Part shown: piece by piece, positions 42,063-51,056 of the stretch | Position numbering within the stretch: the first letter of the stretch is position 1 | Layout: the number at the start of each line of letters is the position of its first letter | Assembly (NCBI GenBank): GCA_913058495.1 | Contig: CAJXQC010000009.1 | Span: 52,797-116,796, forward strand | Direction of reading: 5' to 3' | DNA: 64,000 nt | Source of the DNA: an uncultured Balneola sp. | Lineage (GTDB): Bacteria > Bacteroidota > Rhodothermia > Balneolales > Balneolaceae | Notes under the pieces: model-generated | The model's database searches: none | Told to the model about the DNA's origin: nothing | The model's input: only the letters and a program-made list of their open reading frames with translations | Program-made: the position numbers and the translations under genes

Positions 42063-43060
42063 GAGCTGAGTTCAAGTGCATTGATGCACACACATGTGGA
42101 AATCCCGTGAGATTGGTTGCTGAAGGTGGTCCCGAGCTTTTAGGAAACTCAATGAGTGAAAAAAGAGCTCATTTTCTCAGAGAGTTTGACTGGATCAGGA
42201 AAGGATTAATGTTTGAGCCCCGTGGTCATGATATGATGAGCGGGAGTATTTTGTACCCACCCTCAGATCCTGAAAATGATATTGGCGTGCTTTTCATCGA
42301 AACAAGCGGATGTTTGCCCATGTGTGGACATGGTACTATTGGAACAGTTACCATCATGATCCAGGAAGGATTGGTAAAACCCAAAATACCTGGTCAACTT
42401 CGCTTAGAAACTCCAGCCGGATTGGTGAACATTCGATACACAGAAGCATCCGGGAAAGTACAATCCGTACGACTCAAGAATATAAAATCCTATTTAGCCA
42501 AAGAAGCAATAGAAGTAGAATGCTCTGATCTGGGAATTTTAACCGTGGATGTTAGTTATGGCGGAAATTTTTATGCGATCATTGACGAACAGGAAAATTT
42601 CAACGGACTTCAGGATTATTCTGCGAATCAATTAATTGGTTGGAGTAGAGAAATAAGAAGTAAGGTAAATGAAGAGCATTCTTTTATTCATCCTGAAGAT
42701 CCTACCATTAATGGGTTGAGTCATATTTTATGGTCGGGAAAAACCATCAACGAAAATTCTACGGCAAGAAATGCTGTTTTCTATGGTGATAAAGCAATAG
42801 ATCGTTCGCCATGTGGTACAGGTACATCAGCAAGAATGGCTCAGTGGTATGCTCAAGGAAAACTTAATAAAGGGGATGAGTTCATTCACGAAAGCATCAT
42901 CGGAAGTAAGTTTGTTGGAAGAATAGAAGAAGAAACTGAACTGAATGGAAAAAAGGCTATTGTGCCAAGTATTGAAGGATGGGCGAAAATAACAGGATAT
43001 AATACCATTATCATTGATGATGAAGACGATCCTTATGCTCAAGGATTTCAGGTTTTATAA
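42059..43060 (+). CDS. Proline racemase family 4-hydroxyproline 2-epimerase
   Basis: A 333-residue cofactor-independent epimerase converting trans-4-hydroxy-L-proline to cis-4-hydroxy-D-proline. Both catalytic cysteines are present: CLPMCGHGTIGTVT and DRSPCGTGTSARMA. Substrate loops include ECKCID-like opening 'EFKCIDAHTCGNPVRLV' and PRGHDMMSGSILYPP. Dehydratase-type members have Thr in place of the second Cys; here it is Cys, supporting epimerase. The operon context agrees. Confidence 0.88.
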   Translation: MRAEFKCIDAHTCGNPVRLVAEGGPELLGNSMSEKRAHFLREFDWIRKGLMFEPRGHDMMSGSILYPPSDPENDIGVLFIETSGCLPMCGHGTIGTVTIMIQEGLVKPKIPGQLRLETPAGLVNIRYTEASGKVQSVRLKNIKSYLAKEAIEVECSDLGILTVDVSYGGNFYAIIDEQENFNGLQDYSANQLIGWSREIRSKVNEEHSFIHPEDPTINGLSHILWSGKTINENSTARNAVFYGDKAIDRSPCGTGTSARMAQWYAQGKLNKGDEFIHESIIGSKFVGRIEEETELNGKKAIVPSIEGWAKITGYNTIIIDDEDDPYAQGFQVL

Positions 43061-43069
43061 CATGGTTAT

Positions 43070-44317
43070 ATGAAAAAAGTACACATCATAGGCGGTGGAA
43101 TTATCGGATTAAGCTCTGCTTGGTTCCTGCAAAAAGAGGGCTTTGAAGTCACTGTTATTGATAGAACAGATCTTTCTGACGGTGCGTCTCATGGAAATGC
43201 AGGAATGATAGTTCCTAGTCATTTCGTGCCTTTAGCTTCGCCGGGTGTAGTATCTAAAGGAATAAAATGGATGTTCAATTCTAAAAGTCCTTTTTTTGTC
43301 AAGCCAAGATTGAATAGTGAGTTAACTCAGTGGCTCTGGAAATTTTACAGATCTTGTACTGTAAATAATGTTGAGAATTCTGTGGCTCTGCTAAAGGATT
43401 TTAATGAGCAGAGTAAAGCTTTATATAAAAATTTTGCTGAAAAGGAAGGTTTCGAGTTCTGTTTTGAAGAAAACGGCTTGCTCATGCTTTTTAAAGATTC
43501 TCATACCGGCGAAGAAGAGATACAGATAGCAGAACAAGCGAAAGAGCTTGGACTTGAGGTTGAGATATTGAACAAAGAAGAAGTTCAGCTAAAAGAGAAT
43601 AAATTAAAAACGGATGTTGCAGGAGGAGTCTTTTACAAAGGAGATACTCACTTATATCCTAATAAATTTATAGCAGAGATGGTTAATCATCTCAAAAAAA
43701 CGGATGTAAGATTTATAACTCAAAAAGAAGTTGTTGACTTCAATACATCAAATGGCAAAGTAGAATCTCTCTTACTTCAAAATGGTGATATCGAAAAGAT
43801 AGATCAATTGGTGATAGCAGCCGGAAGTTGGTCGGCCAAACTCTTGAAGAAAATTGGTATTAAAATATTATTGCAAGACGGAAAAGGCTATTCTCTGACA
43901 CTTGCTGATCCTAAGATGAAACCCACTTATCCAACGATTCTTTCAGAAGGAAAAGTTGCTATGACCCCAATGGGAAATGATCTCAGGGTAGGAGGAACGC
44001 TAGAGATTAGTAATTTTAATCCACGAATAAATCAAAACCGGCTACAAGGAATAGTTGAAAGCGTTCCGAGATATTTCCCCGATTTCGAAATACAGAAATC
44101 TGAGCTTGATAAAGTTTGGCATGGATTCAGACCTTGCACGCCCGACGGTTTACCTTATTTGGGTAAATCGCATAAATTTGACAACCTAACGATAGCTACA
44201 GGGCACGCCATGATGGGAATGAGCCTTGGTCCTGCAACCGGAAAAATAGTTTCTCAAATTATTTTAAATAAGAAAATCGATCTGGATCTAAGATTGATGA
44301 ATCCGGATCGGTTTTAA
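43070..44317 (+). CDS. FAD-dependent D-amino acid dehydrogenase, probably D-hydroxyproline dehydrogenase
   Basis: A 415-residue DadA-type oxidoreductase. The FAD-binding motif HIIGGGIIGLSSAWFLQKEG opens the protein, followed by GASHGNAGMIVPSHFVPLAS; the C-terminal FAD-contact region is HGFRPCTPDGLPYLG and ATGHAMMGMSLGPATG. In this operon it likely oxidises cis-4-hydroxy-D-proline to 1-pyrroline-4-hydroxy-2-carboxylate, feeding the DapA-like enzyme. A DadA role in general D-amino acid use is the alternative. Confidence 0.83.
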   Translation: MKKVHIIGGGIIGLSSAWFLQKEGFEVTVIDRTDLSDGASHGNAGMIVPSHFVPLASPGVVSKGIKWMFNSKSPFFVKPRLNSELTQWLWKFYRSCTVNNVENSVALLKDFNEQSKALYKNFAEKEGFEFCFEENGLLMLFKDSHTGEEEIQIAEQAKELGLEVEILNKEEVQLKENKLKTDVAGGVFYKGDTHLYPNKFIAEMVNHLKKTDVRFITQKEVVDFNTSNGKVESLLLQNGDIEKIDQLVIAAGSWSAKLLKKIGIKILLQDGKGYSLTLADPKMKPTYPTILSEGKVAMTPMGNDLRVGGTLEISNFNPRINQNRLQGIVESVPRYFPDFEIQKSELDKVWHGFRPCTPDGLPYLGKSHKFDNLTIATGHAMMGMSLGPATGKIVSQIILNKKIDLDLRLMNPDRF

Positions 44318-44324
44318 AATGCTA

Positions 44325-44813
44325 TTATAAGTAAAACCTTAAGCCTATGGCACCATTTCCAGCTAATCTTGTATCCGGAGCTATATCGACAATTGGAACT
44401 GCTTCAACAAATGCATCAAATGCATCAAATGGGATATTTTCGAAAACGTAATTAAGACCAAAGGGTATTCGAACTCCAAGTTTAGCATTACTATCCAAAA
44501 TAGTTCTTACTCCGATACCGTAGTAAAAAGCTAAATTAGGATTGTCTTCAAACCAACTATGAAAAAGAAAATCAGAATGAAGATGAAGCGCTTCTGTTAT
44601 ATCAGATAAAGACCAAGCTGCTCCGACATCAAATGCGGAATTATCATATAACCATTTCTTAATGGTAAGTCCACTTGGTTCTCCAAGCATGACTCCAATT
44701 CCGAAATTATCTCCCTTTTGCTAGGCATTCAATAATTGAGTGCTGCTCAAAATCCCGACAATAAAAAGTAAAAGGAAGAAATATTTGAATTGCTCTTTCA
44801 AAAGATCAATCAT
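44325..44813 (-). pseudogene. Outer membrane barrel-type gene interrupted by an amber codon at the signal peptide boundary
   Basis: From the ATG at 44813 the frame encodes a signal peptide (FFLLLFIVGILSSTQLLNA), then TAG at 44723-44721, then continues in frame with QKGDNFGIGVMLGEPSGLTI to a clean stop at 44325. The mature portion (GVRTILDSNAKLGVRIPFGL; GNGAIGLRFYL at the end) is strand-rich like a small outer-membrane barrel. The stop sits where Gln (CAG) would follow the cleavage site. The simplest reading is a recent nonsense mutation; restart at the ATG at 44690 would lack the signal peptide. It overlaps the upstream membrane gene by eight bases. Confidence 0.75.
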
Positions 44814-45012
44814 CTTTACCTGAAAACAAGGCCCAGGCTGTTGCACCTGCAATCAGAGCAAGTCCACTTAAAGCTAATCCAATATTTACATCTCTTTGTA
44901 CACGTTCTGCTTTAGACAGGTAACTTGAACCAACGCCGTTTTTAGCTATAGCTCTTTCAATTTTTTCGATTCTGTTTTCTACTTCACTGATAGTCTTTTC
45001 TTTCAAACTCAT
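44806..45012 (-). CDS. Small single-pass membrane protein
   Basis: A 68-residue protein. The first 40 residues are charged and likely helical or coiled (SEVENRIEKIERAIAKNG), followed by a single membrane helix (IGLALSGLALIAGATAWALF) and a short tail SGKDD. No known family. Its stop overlaps the start of the interrupted barrel gene, so the two were likely co-translated. Confidence 0.6.
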   Translation of the reverse strand: MSLKEKTISEVENRIEKIERAIAKNGVGSSYLSKAERVQRDVNIGLALSGLALIAGATAWALFSGKDD

Positions 45013-45305
45013 GTTTCGTTATTAGATTAAATTTTCTTTGTTCTATTTGTCTAACAAGTAAATAGGGGAATCAGTTTCGGATTTTAATGCTTTTTTGTTA
45101 TTGAATGGCATTTGCTAAATAAATAAGTAACTCATTATCAATTTTGAACCAAAGATTTAATGGATTAAAGGATAACACGGATATTTAGGACAATAATCAG
45201 TGCTAATCCGGCTATCTGATTAATCCGCGGTTCAAAAACTTAAAATGTGAAAAAGAGCTAGGTTAAGTTTCTCGAGTTTAGAATCCTGTCAGGGTTGTAA
45301 TTCAA

Positions 45306-45836
45306 TCAGCTCAGTTTTTCTAATAACGCATATAACATCACCGCTGCAGCAACCGAAACGTTAAGTGAATGCTTTTGACCAAACTGTGGGATGGCTACGA
45401 ATTCATCCATCAATTCGAGAATTTCAGAATCTATACCGGTAACTTCATTTCCCATTACCAGACAGATCTTTTCGTAATCATTAACATCAAGGTTGTTGAG
45501 GGAAATACTTCCCGTAGTTTGCTCCATCCCTAAAATGGAATACCCATCTTTTTTAAGTGATTGAATGATCTCAGTAGCCGTTTCAAAATGCCTCCATTGA
45601 ACAAATTCTTCTGCACCAATGGCTGTTTTGTTGATCTCAGGTCGGGGAGGAGTAGGAGTGTAACCGGTAAGAATCAATTCAGAAATTCCAAATGCATCTG
45701 AAGAACGAAAAACAGAGCCCACATTATGGAGACTTCTAATATTATGAAGGATCACTTTTACCTCAGCTAATTTAGCCGGTGGCTTTTGAGACAGATTCTC
45801 TTCAAGTATTTCTTTTGTAGTTAGTTTTTTAGGCAT
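45306..45836 (-). CDS. TrmH/SpoU family RNA 2'-O-methyltransferase
   Basis: A 176-residue SPOUT methyltransferase with a deep trefoil knot. Motif 1 is LHNIRSLHNVGSVFRSSDAF, motif 2 is KICLVMGNEVTGIDSEIL and motif 3 is FGQKHSLNVSVAAAVMLYAL, together forming the SAM-binding knot. The RNA target (tRNA or rRNA) is not predictable. No N-terminal RNA-binding domain is present, so it is the short form. The ATG at 45836 is preferred to a GTG six bases upstream. Confidence 0.88.
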   Translation of the reverse strand: MPKKLTTKEILEENLSQKPPAKLAEVKVILHNIRSLHNVGSVFRSSDAFGISELILTGYTPTPPRPEINKTAIGAEEFVQWRHFETATEIIQSLKKDGYSILGMEQTTGSISLNNLDVNDYEKICLVMGNEVTGIDSEILELMDEFVAIPQFGQKHSLNVSVAAAVMLYALLEKLS

Positions 45837-45842
45837 CTTCAC

Positions 45843-46363
45843 TTTTATTTGTCCTAAAATAGAAACTAATACATACTTTTGTACGGATTCTTTGAAGGGT
45901 TTTAGGAATAGATTGTTAGGCTATCTCGTGGCGTATGCCCGAGATCTTGATTTCTATATTGGGATACAACCGAGATGGAAATCCAGATTCCTGCCTTCTT
46001 TTCTTCAAATCCTCCTTTGAAGGAGGTGTCCGCCAGCTGGCGGACGGAGGATGTTGTGCAGTTTCTGAGCTCAGAAACTGCACAACATCCCTCTGATCTC
46101 ACACAAGTGTTCGATCGGTCTCCCTTCTAAGGGAGATTTTTGTTCTTTGCCTTAAACTCGTACATAAACAAGCAAGGTCTTGAGTCCTGCGGTTGATATT
46201 AATAGGCAAAAAAGGAGCTTTGCCGTCTTAAATACTAAAGACGATTTATCTAGCATCTACATCTATAGCAGAACAATCAGATCACGTAAACCGCTTCTTT
46301 TACATTAGATTCCTGCTTCCAATTAGGAAATCAAAAGCCTATCATTGGACACAAATTCATACC
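45843..46363. other. Noncoding region with a series of perfect palindromes
   Basis: No gene is evident. CCTCCTTtgAAGGAGG (46011-46026), GTCCGCCAG/CTGGCGGAC (46028-46045, 18 bp, perfect) and GATGTTGTGCAGTTTCTGAG with its complement (46050-46089, 40 bp, perfect) follow one another with almost no spacing. CCGTCTTAAATACT at 46223-46236 equals the right end of the element at 63852-64000. The last part before 46364 should contain the promoter of the MFS gene. Confidence 0.7.
46011..46089. repeat. Tandem palindrome cluster, includes perfect 40-bp palindrome
   Basis: Three adjacent palindromes of 16, 18 and 40 bp. The 40-bp one has no spacer at all (centre GAGCTC), so the DNA can form a full cruciform and the RNA a very long hairpin. 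They occur between the convergent/divergent TrmH and MFS genes. Confidence 0.8.
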
Positions 46364-47590
46364 ATGTCCAAAGAACCACGCAAAGCCGCACTGGCTTTTA
46401 TTTTTATTACCGTTTTAATTGATGTGATCGGACTTGGAATTATAATCCCGATCATTCCCGCACTTATTGTAGAGCTTACCGGAGAAGGACTATCAAAAGC
46501 AGCTCTGTACGGCGGTTGGCTGATGTTTGTGTATGCATTCACTCAGTTTATATGTGCTCCTTTGATCGGAGCTCTCAGTGACCGATTTGGTCGCCGCCCC
46601 GTTCTTTTGTTATCGCTGTTCGGATTTGGAATCGATTACATACTGATCGGTTTTGCTCCAAATATTTTCTGGCTGTTTATAGCCCGGTTTATTTCAGGAT
46701 TGACAGGAGCGAGCATAACTACGGCTAGTGCCTACATTGCTGATATCAGTTCTCCGGAAAAACGTTCACAAAATTTTGGGTTGATCGGAGCTGCATTTGG
46801 CTTAGGATTTATAATCGGTCCTGTGATCGGTGGACTGTTGGGGCAATACGGAACCAGAGTCCCGTTTTTTGCAGCCGCCGGACTTACGTTACTGAATGTA
46901 GCTTATGGATATTTTATTCTTCCTGAATCACTTCCCAAAGAAAACCGACGTAAGTTTGAACTTAAAAGAGCTAACCCAATGGGCTCACTAAAGCAACTGA
47001 AATCATTTCCTGGGATTTCAGGACTAGTGATCGTTTTTGGATTGATATATCTCGCGAGTCACGCCACTCAAAGTACGTGGACTTATTACACAATGGAGAA
47101 ATTTGCCTGGGATGAGAAGATGGTAGGTATTTCACTGGGTGTTGTTGGGCTTTGTGTCGCTATCGTGCAAGGAGGATTAACACGAATTGTAATTCCGAAA
47201 ATAGGAGAAGTAAAATCCGTTTATTTCGGTCTGACGATTTCCTGTCTTGGATTCATAGGTTTTGCTTTTTCGCCCACAGGAGCCATTATGATGGCAATGA
47301 TAGTTCCATATTGTTTGGGAGGATTTGCAGGACCATCGTTACAGGGAATTGTGTCTAATCAAGTTCCGCAAAACCAGCAAGGCGAACTTCAGGGAGCCTT
47401 AACCAGTCTGGTTAGTTTTACATCAATATTTGGTCCGCCCATGATGACCGGTTTGTTCGGATATTTTACTTCAGATGCGGCACCTTTTCAGTTTTCAGGA
47501 GCACCATTTTTTATGGGTGCAATTCTGGTTTTAGGAGCGCTTATATTTGCCATTCGTATTCTCAGCACGAAGAACCCAGTTGAGGCATAG
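46364..47590 (+). CDS. MFS transporter of the TCR/Tet efflux type
   Basis: A 408-residue twelve-helix transporter. The MFS motif A is [20 protein letters not shown] between helices 2 and 3, motif C-type glycines appear in [16 protein letters not shown], and the N-terminus [20 protein letters not shown] is typical of TetA-like drug:H+ antiporters. Actual drug specificity is not predictable. It is preceded by a palindrome-rich intergenic region and followed by a terminator. Confidence 0.85.
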   Translation: MSKEPRKAALAFIFITVLIDVIGLGIIIPIIPALIVELTGEGLSKAALYGGWLMFVYAFTQFICAPLIGALSDRFGRRPVLLLSLFGFGIDYILIGFAPNIFWLFIARFISGLTGASITTASAYIADISSPEKRSQNFGLIGAAFGLGFIIGPVIGGLLGQYGTRVPFFAAAGLTLLNVAYGYFILPESLPKENRRKFELKRANPMGSLKQLKSFPGISGLVIVFGLIYLASHATQSTWTYYTMEKFAWDEKMVGISLGVVGLCVAIVQGGLTRIVIPKIGEVKSVYFGLTISCLGFIGFAFSPTGAIMMAMIVPYCLGGFAGPSLQGIVSNQVPQNQQGELQGALTSLVSFTSIFGPPMMTGLFGYFTSDAAPFQFSGAPFFMGAILVLGALIFAIRILSTKNPVEA

Positions 47591-47648
47591 GCAGAAATTC
47601 TATTAATTATTAGAAAAACACTCTAATAACTCTTATTTTCAGAGAGTT

Positions 47649-47680
47649 GAAGGGCAGCCGAAAGGTGAGCTCTTCTTTTT
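47649..47680 (+). terminator. Hairpin terminator or leader element before greA
   Basis: GAAGGGC pairs with GCTCTTC (one G-U), then after a small bulge GCC pairs with GGT over a GAAA tetraloop; a five-T run follows (47676-47680). It is 59 bases after the MFS stop and 28 bases before greA, so it is either the MFS terminator or a greA attenuator. Confidence 0.5.
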
Positions 47681-47708
47681 ATTTCAGAAACCGAATACAA
47701 GAAAGATC

Positions 47709-48182
47709 ATGAGTAAGATCCAATATTTATCGCAGGAAGGGTACGATAAACTAGATGCAGAATTAAAAGACCTTAAAACAAGAGGTCGTAAAGAAGTTGC
47801 TGAAGATATCGCTGAAGCACGTGCAAAAGGTGATTTAAGTGAGAATGCAGAATACGATGCCGCTAAAGAGGCACAAGGACACATGGAAGATCGTATTACA
47901 AAACTCGAGGACATTCTGGCAAACGCTCGTGTGTTAGATGCGACAGAACTTGATCTGTCACAGGTACGTGTTTTAACAAAAGTCACTATTCTGAATAAAA
48001 AGATGAACAAGGAGATGCAATATACTTTAGTTTCTCCGAATGAAGCTGACTTTAAAGCCGGTAAAATTTCTATTGAATCTCCGATCGGTCAGGCATTAGT
48101 AGGAAAAGCAGTTGGTGATGTAGTAACAGTAACCGTTCCTGCAGGCGAGCTCGAATTAGAGATCAAGAAAATCGAAATCTAA
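47709..48182 (+). CDS. greA: Transcription elongation factor GreA
   Basis: GreA stimulates RNA cleavage by backtracked RNA polymerase. The 157-residue protein has the N-terminal coiled coil (YDKLDAELKDLKTRGRKEVA) with the acidic tip motif AKGDLSENAEYDAAKE, and the C-terminal FKBP-like domain with YTLVSPNEADFKAGKIS and SPIGQALVGKAVGDVVTV. The acidic tip residues (Asp, Glu) that coordinate Mg are intact. It is 12 bases before the Nudix gene. Confidence 0.95.
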   Translation: MSKIQYLSQEGYDKLDAELKDLKTRGRKEVAEDIAEARAKGDLSENAEYDAAKEAQGHMEDRITKLEDILANARVLDATELDLSQVRVLTKVTILNKKMNKEMQYTLVSPNEADFKAGKISIESPIGQALVGKAVGDVVTVTVPAGELELEIKKIEI

Positions 48183-48194
48183 ATAGGCCAGGCT

Positions 48195-48653
48195 TTGGAA
48201 AAAAAGCTCATTGACGTATATCCTTACAGAATAAACGGCAAGAACGTTGAGTTTTTGATCTTAAAGCGTTCTTCCAAAAAAATATATGCCAATCAATGGC
48301 GGATGGTAGGCGGTAAAGTTGTAGAAGGGGAAACCTATTGGCAAGCTGCTATTCGTGAACTGAAAGAAGAAATTTCAGAAAAGCCTTCTAGTTTCTGGAC
48401 GGTTCCATCGGTAAACTCTTTTTATGAACACAAATCAGATACCATTCATCAAATTCCGGCATTTGCAGCGAAAATAGAATGGACTGATGAACGTATTGAA
48501 CTGGACGACGAACATACCGGATATTTATGGGTTAAAGCTGACCAAATCAATGAGTATATTCATTGGCCGGAACAAAAAAGATTGATACGACTGATAAACG
48601 ATATCCTAATCAACCAACAAATCCTACCAGAGTGGATCATAGATCTGAAATAA
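48195..48653 (+). CDS. Nudix hydrolase
   Basis: A 152-residue Nudix protein. The Nudix box GGKVVEGETYWQAAIRELKE then EIS matches GX5EX7REUXEEXGU, except that the final Gly is a Ser (EISEKP). It hydrolyses a nucleoside diphosphate linked to another group; the substrate is unknown. Start is TTG. The next gene begins inside its 3' end. Confidence 0.85.
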   Translation: MEKKLIDVYPYRINGKNVEFLILKRSSKKIYANQWRMVGGKVVEGETYWQAAIRELKEEISEKPSSFWTVPSVNSFYEHKSDTIHQIPAFAAKIEWTDERIELDDEHTGYLWVKADQINEYIHWPEQKRLIRLINDILINQQILPEWIIDLK

Positions 48654-49837
48654 CTAAATTATTTTCTTTCATTTTTGTTTGGTTGATAACCTGCAGTTCA
48701 CTGCTTTCTCAGGATAATTATGGAAAATATACGTTCACACCGGCTCCTGATGTGTGGTATAATTCTGTTGACGGAGTTCGTTTAGGGATCAGAGTTTTAG
48801 GTGAACACGAAGGTTCTTTTAAAGATGGTCCGCATCGTCTTGATGCAGGTTTATGGGTGGGGACAAATTTCCCCGACAACCCGATTTCTTACTATCTAAG
48901 TTTTACTGAGCCTGTTAGGTCAATATCAGATTTTGGTGAAGAGGGAAGTGTTCAGGCTGTTTCCAGTATAAGAACGGGATTTTCAAGCCATTCTCTTTCA
49001 CTGAATAAACGCTGGCAAGACGGATTTAATGAACTCAGATACAAAGAAGTTTCTGCTTCATTTTCTCAACAAAAGATGTACGATGTTGCGTACCGACCGT
49101 ATCCAATACAATGGTCTTCCGGTTGGAAATCACTGGCAGGTATTGAGTTTATGTTGCACAACGAATCTGATGAGAAGACTTTTGAATTAAATCTGGATTT
49201 TCAGCAGAATCTCAATCCTGAAAGCCCTTCATTTTCTGTTCTAAATGCTGAAATATGGAATAAGCTGTCTTTAAATGAGCATTTTGGCTTAGCATTACGA
49301 GTATTTGGCGGATTTACTTCTGATAATACAGCTCCTGAATTTCTGTATACTGCAAGTTATGCACAACCGATCAACTGGCTTGGAAACGGTATCAGCAGAG
49401 CCAAAGGAACGCTACCAACAAGCTGGCTTGATAATGGTCTAGCCCAAATTTCAGGTAGCGGGAACCTCAGAGGTTATACTGATACTCAATATTCAGATCT
49501 GAGTGTTGCCGGTTTTAACTCCATTGTAGCTCTTAATACCGAATTTGAATTTCCGAATCCGATCAATAGTTCTTTGAAGAATGGAATGATAGGTGAATTC
49601 GTGTTTTTGAAAAGCTATGTTTTTGCTGATGTGGGTACTGTATTTGAAGATAATCCTGTATTACTTGATGCAGGAGTTGGACTTCAGTTTTCGATAAATA
49701 TTCCTGATTTTCTGGGTAAGCCCAGAGGATTTGCCCTCAGATATGAAATACCTTTCTGGATATCGGAACCTGATGCCGGCAAGTCAAGCTTTGAGTTTAG
49801 AAATTTGATCGGTTTTGGAGCTGTAATCTCACTTTGA
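48632..49837 (+). CDS. Outer membrane barrel with D15/BamA-like C-terminal region
   Basis: A 401-residue exported protein. A signal peptide (ITKLFSFIFVWLITCSSLLS|QD) directs it out. The C-terminal half has the surface-antigen/D15 pattern: SGSGNLRGYTDTQYSDL (the LRGY motif, cf. VRGY in BamA), then NTEFEFPNPI, VFADVGTVFED and a terminal strand ending AVISL. No POTRA domain fits in the short N-terminal region, so it may be a truncated-type barrel. The start is uncertain: GTG at 48632 overlaps the Nudix gene by 22 bases; an ATG-like alternative after the stop was not found. Confidence 0.72.
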   Translation: MDHRSEITKLFSFIFVWLITCSSLLSQDNYGKYTFTPAPDVWYNSVDGVRLGIRVLGEHEGSFKDGPHRLDAGLWVGTNFPDNPISYYLSFTEPVRSISDFGEEGSVQAVSSIRTGFSSHSLSLNKRWQDGFNELRYKEVSASFSQQKMYDVAYRPYPIQWSSGWKSLAGIEFMLHNESDEKTFELNLDFQQNLNPESPSFSVLNAEIWNKLSLNEHFGLALRVFGGFTSDNTAPEFLYTASYAQPINWLGNGISRAKGTLPTSWLDNGLAQISGSGNLRGYTDTQYSDLSVAGFNSIVALNTEFEFPNPINSSLKNGMIGEFVFLKSYVFADVGTVFEDNPVLLDAGVGLQFSINIPDFLGKPRGFALRYEIPFWISEPDAGKSSFEFRNLIGFGAVISL

Positions 49838-49838
49838 T

Positions 49839-51056
49839 ATGAAAGTACTGGTTATAAATTGTGGTAGTTCTTCTATAAAGTATCAATTGATACATACTGA
49901 AGACAGAGAAACGCTTTGCAAAGGCTTGGTGGAACGAATCGGAGCAGTTACATCCATTATAAGACAGGAATGGAAAGGAGAGAAGCCGGTAAAGAAATCG
50001 CTGGCCCTGGACAATCATACAATTGCTCTAAAGACGGTGATGGAGCTACTTGTTGGTGCGGATAATGATTATCTGTCATCATTGGATGAAATTGAGGCTG
50101 TAGGGCATCGCGTTGTTCATGGCGGCGAGACATTCAAAGATTCAGTACTTATTGATGAAGATGTAGAAGAAGCTATACAGGAAGCTTTTGACATTGCGCC
50201 CTTGCATAACCCTCCTAATTTGCAGGGAATAAAAGCTGCCAAAGAGCATCTGCCTGACGTTCCGCATGTAGCCGTTTTTGATACAGCTTTTCATCAGACG
50301 TTGCCTTCAAAAGCGTATTTGTATGGTATTCCAAACCGACTTTATCGCAGATATAAGATTCGTAGATACGGTTTTCACGGAACCTCTCATTATTATGTAA
50401 GCCGAAAGTATTACAAATTAGCTGATGTAAAAAAGAAGGGGTCCAAAATTATTACCTGTCATTTAGGAAATGGAGCTTCCATCACAGCCATTAATGATGG
50501 CGAATCTATCGATACAAGCATGGGTTTTACTCCGCTAGAAGGCTTGGTGATGGGAACACGTTCCGGTGATATTGATCCTTCTATCTTATTCTACCTCATA
50601 GAGAAAGAGGAATTATCTTTGGCGAATGTTCATGCTCTTTTAAACAAGCACAGTGGTTTGCTAGGTCTAAGTGGTTATGCCGCAGATATGAGAGACTTGA
50701 TTGAAGAAGCGGAAGATGGTGACAAACGATCTCAGGAAGCAATTGATGTTTTTTGTTACCGGGCTAAGAAATATATAGGTTCATATATAGCAAGTATGAA
50801 TGGAGTGGATGCTATTATCTTTACCGGGGGGATTGGTGAAAACTCTTCCTTAATAAGGTCTAAAATACTTTCGGATATGGATTCGTTTGGTATAGAAATA
50901 GACGAGAGTAAAAATAAATTATCCGGAGAGAAACCATTGATCAGTTCTGAAGATTCTAAAGTGGGAGTATATGTTATTCCAACAAATGAAGAACTTGTAA
51001 TCGCTATTGACGCAGCAAAGATTGCAATTACTTCAAAGCAAACCCCGTGGGCCTGA
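49839..51056 (+). CDS. ackA: Acetate kinase
   Basis: A 405-residue ASKHA-fold kinase converting acetyl phosphate and ADP to acetate and ATP. N-terminal VLVINCGSSSIKYQLIHTED, the catalytic HRVVHGGE and HGTSHYYVSRKYY, and phosphate-binding CHLGNGASITAI, TMGFTPLEGLVMGTRSGDID (as SMGFTPLEGLVMGTRSGDID) and FTGGIGENS are present. It starts one base after the preceding stop and meets the next gene in a one-base TGATG overlap. Pta lies two genes on, so the Pta-AckA pathway is complete. Confidence 0.95.
   Translation: MKVLVINCGSSSIKYQLIHTEDRETLCKGLVERIGAVTSIIRQEWKGEKPVKKSLALDNHTIALKTVMELLVGADNDYLSSLDEIEAVGHRVVHGGETFKDSVLIDEDVEEAIQEAFDIAPLHNPPNLQGIKAAKEHLPDVPHVAVFDTAFHQTLPSKAYLYGIPNRLYRRYKIRRYGFHGTSHYYVSRKYYKLADVKKKGSKIITCHLGNGASITAINDGESIDTSMGFTPLEGLVMGTRSGDIDPSILFYLIEKEELSLANVHALLNKHSGLLGLSGYAADMRDLIEEAEDGDKRSQEAIDVFCYRAKKYIGSYIASMNGVDAIIFTGGIGENSSLIRSKILSDMDSFGIEIDESKNKLSGEKPLISSEDSKVGVYVIPTNEELVIAIDAAKIAITSKQTPWA

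Noticed and set aside
45902..46102. 66-codon minus-strand frame over the palindrome cluster
   Set aside because: It runs through the three perfect palindromes; the frame is a by-product of their symmetry.
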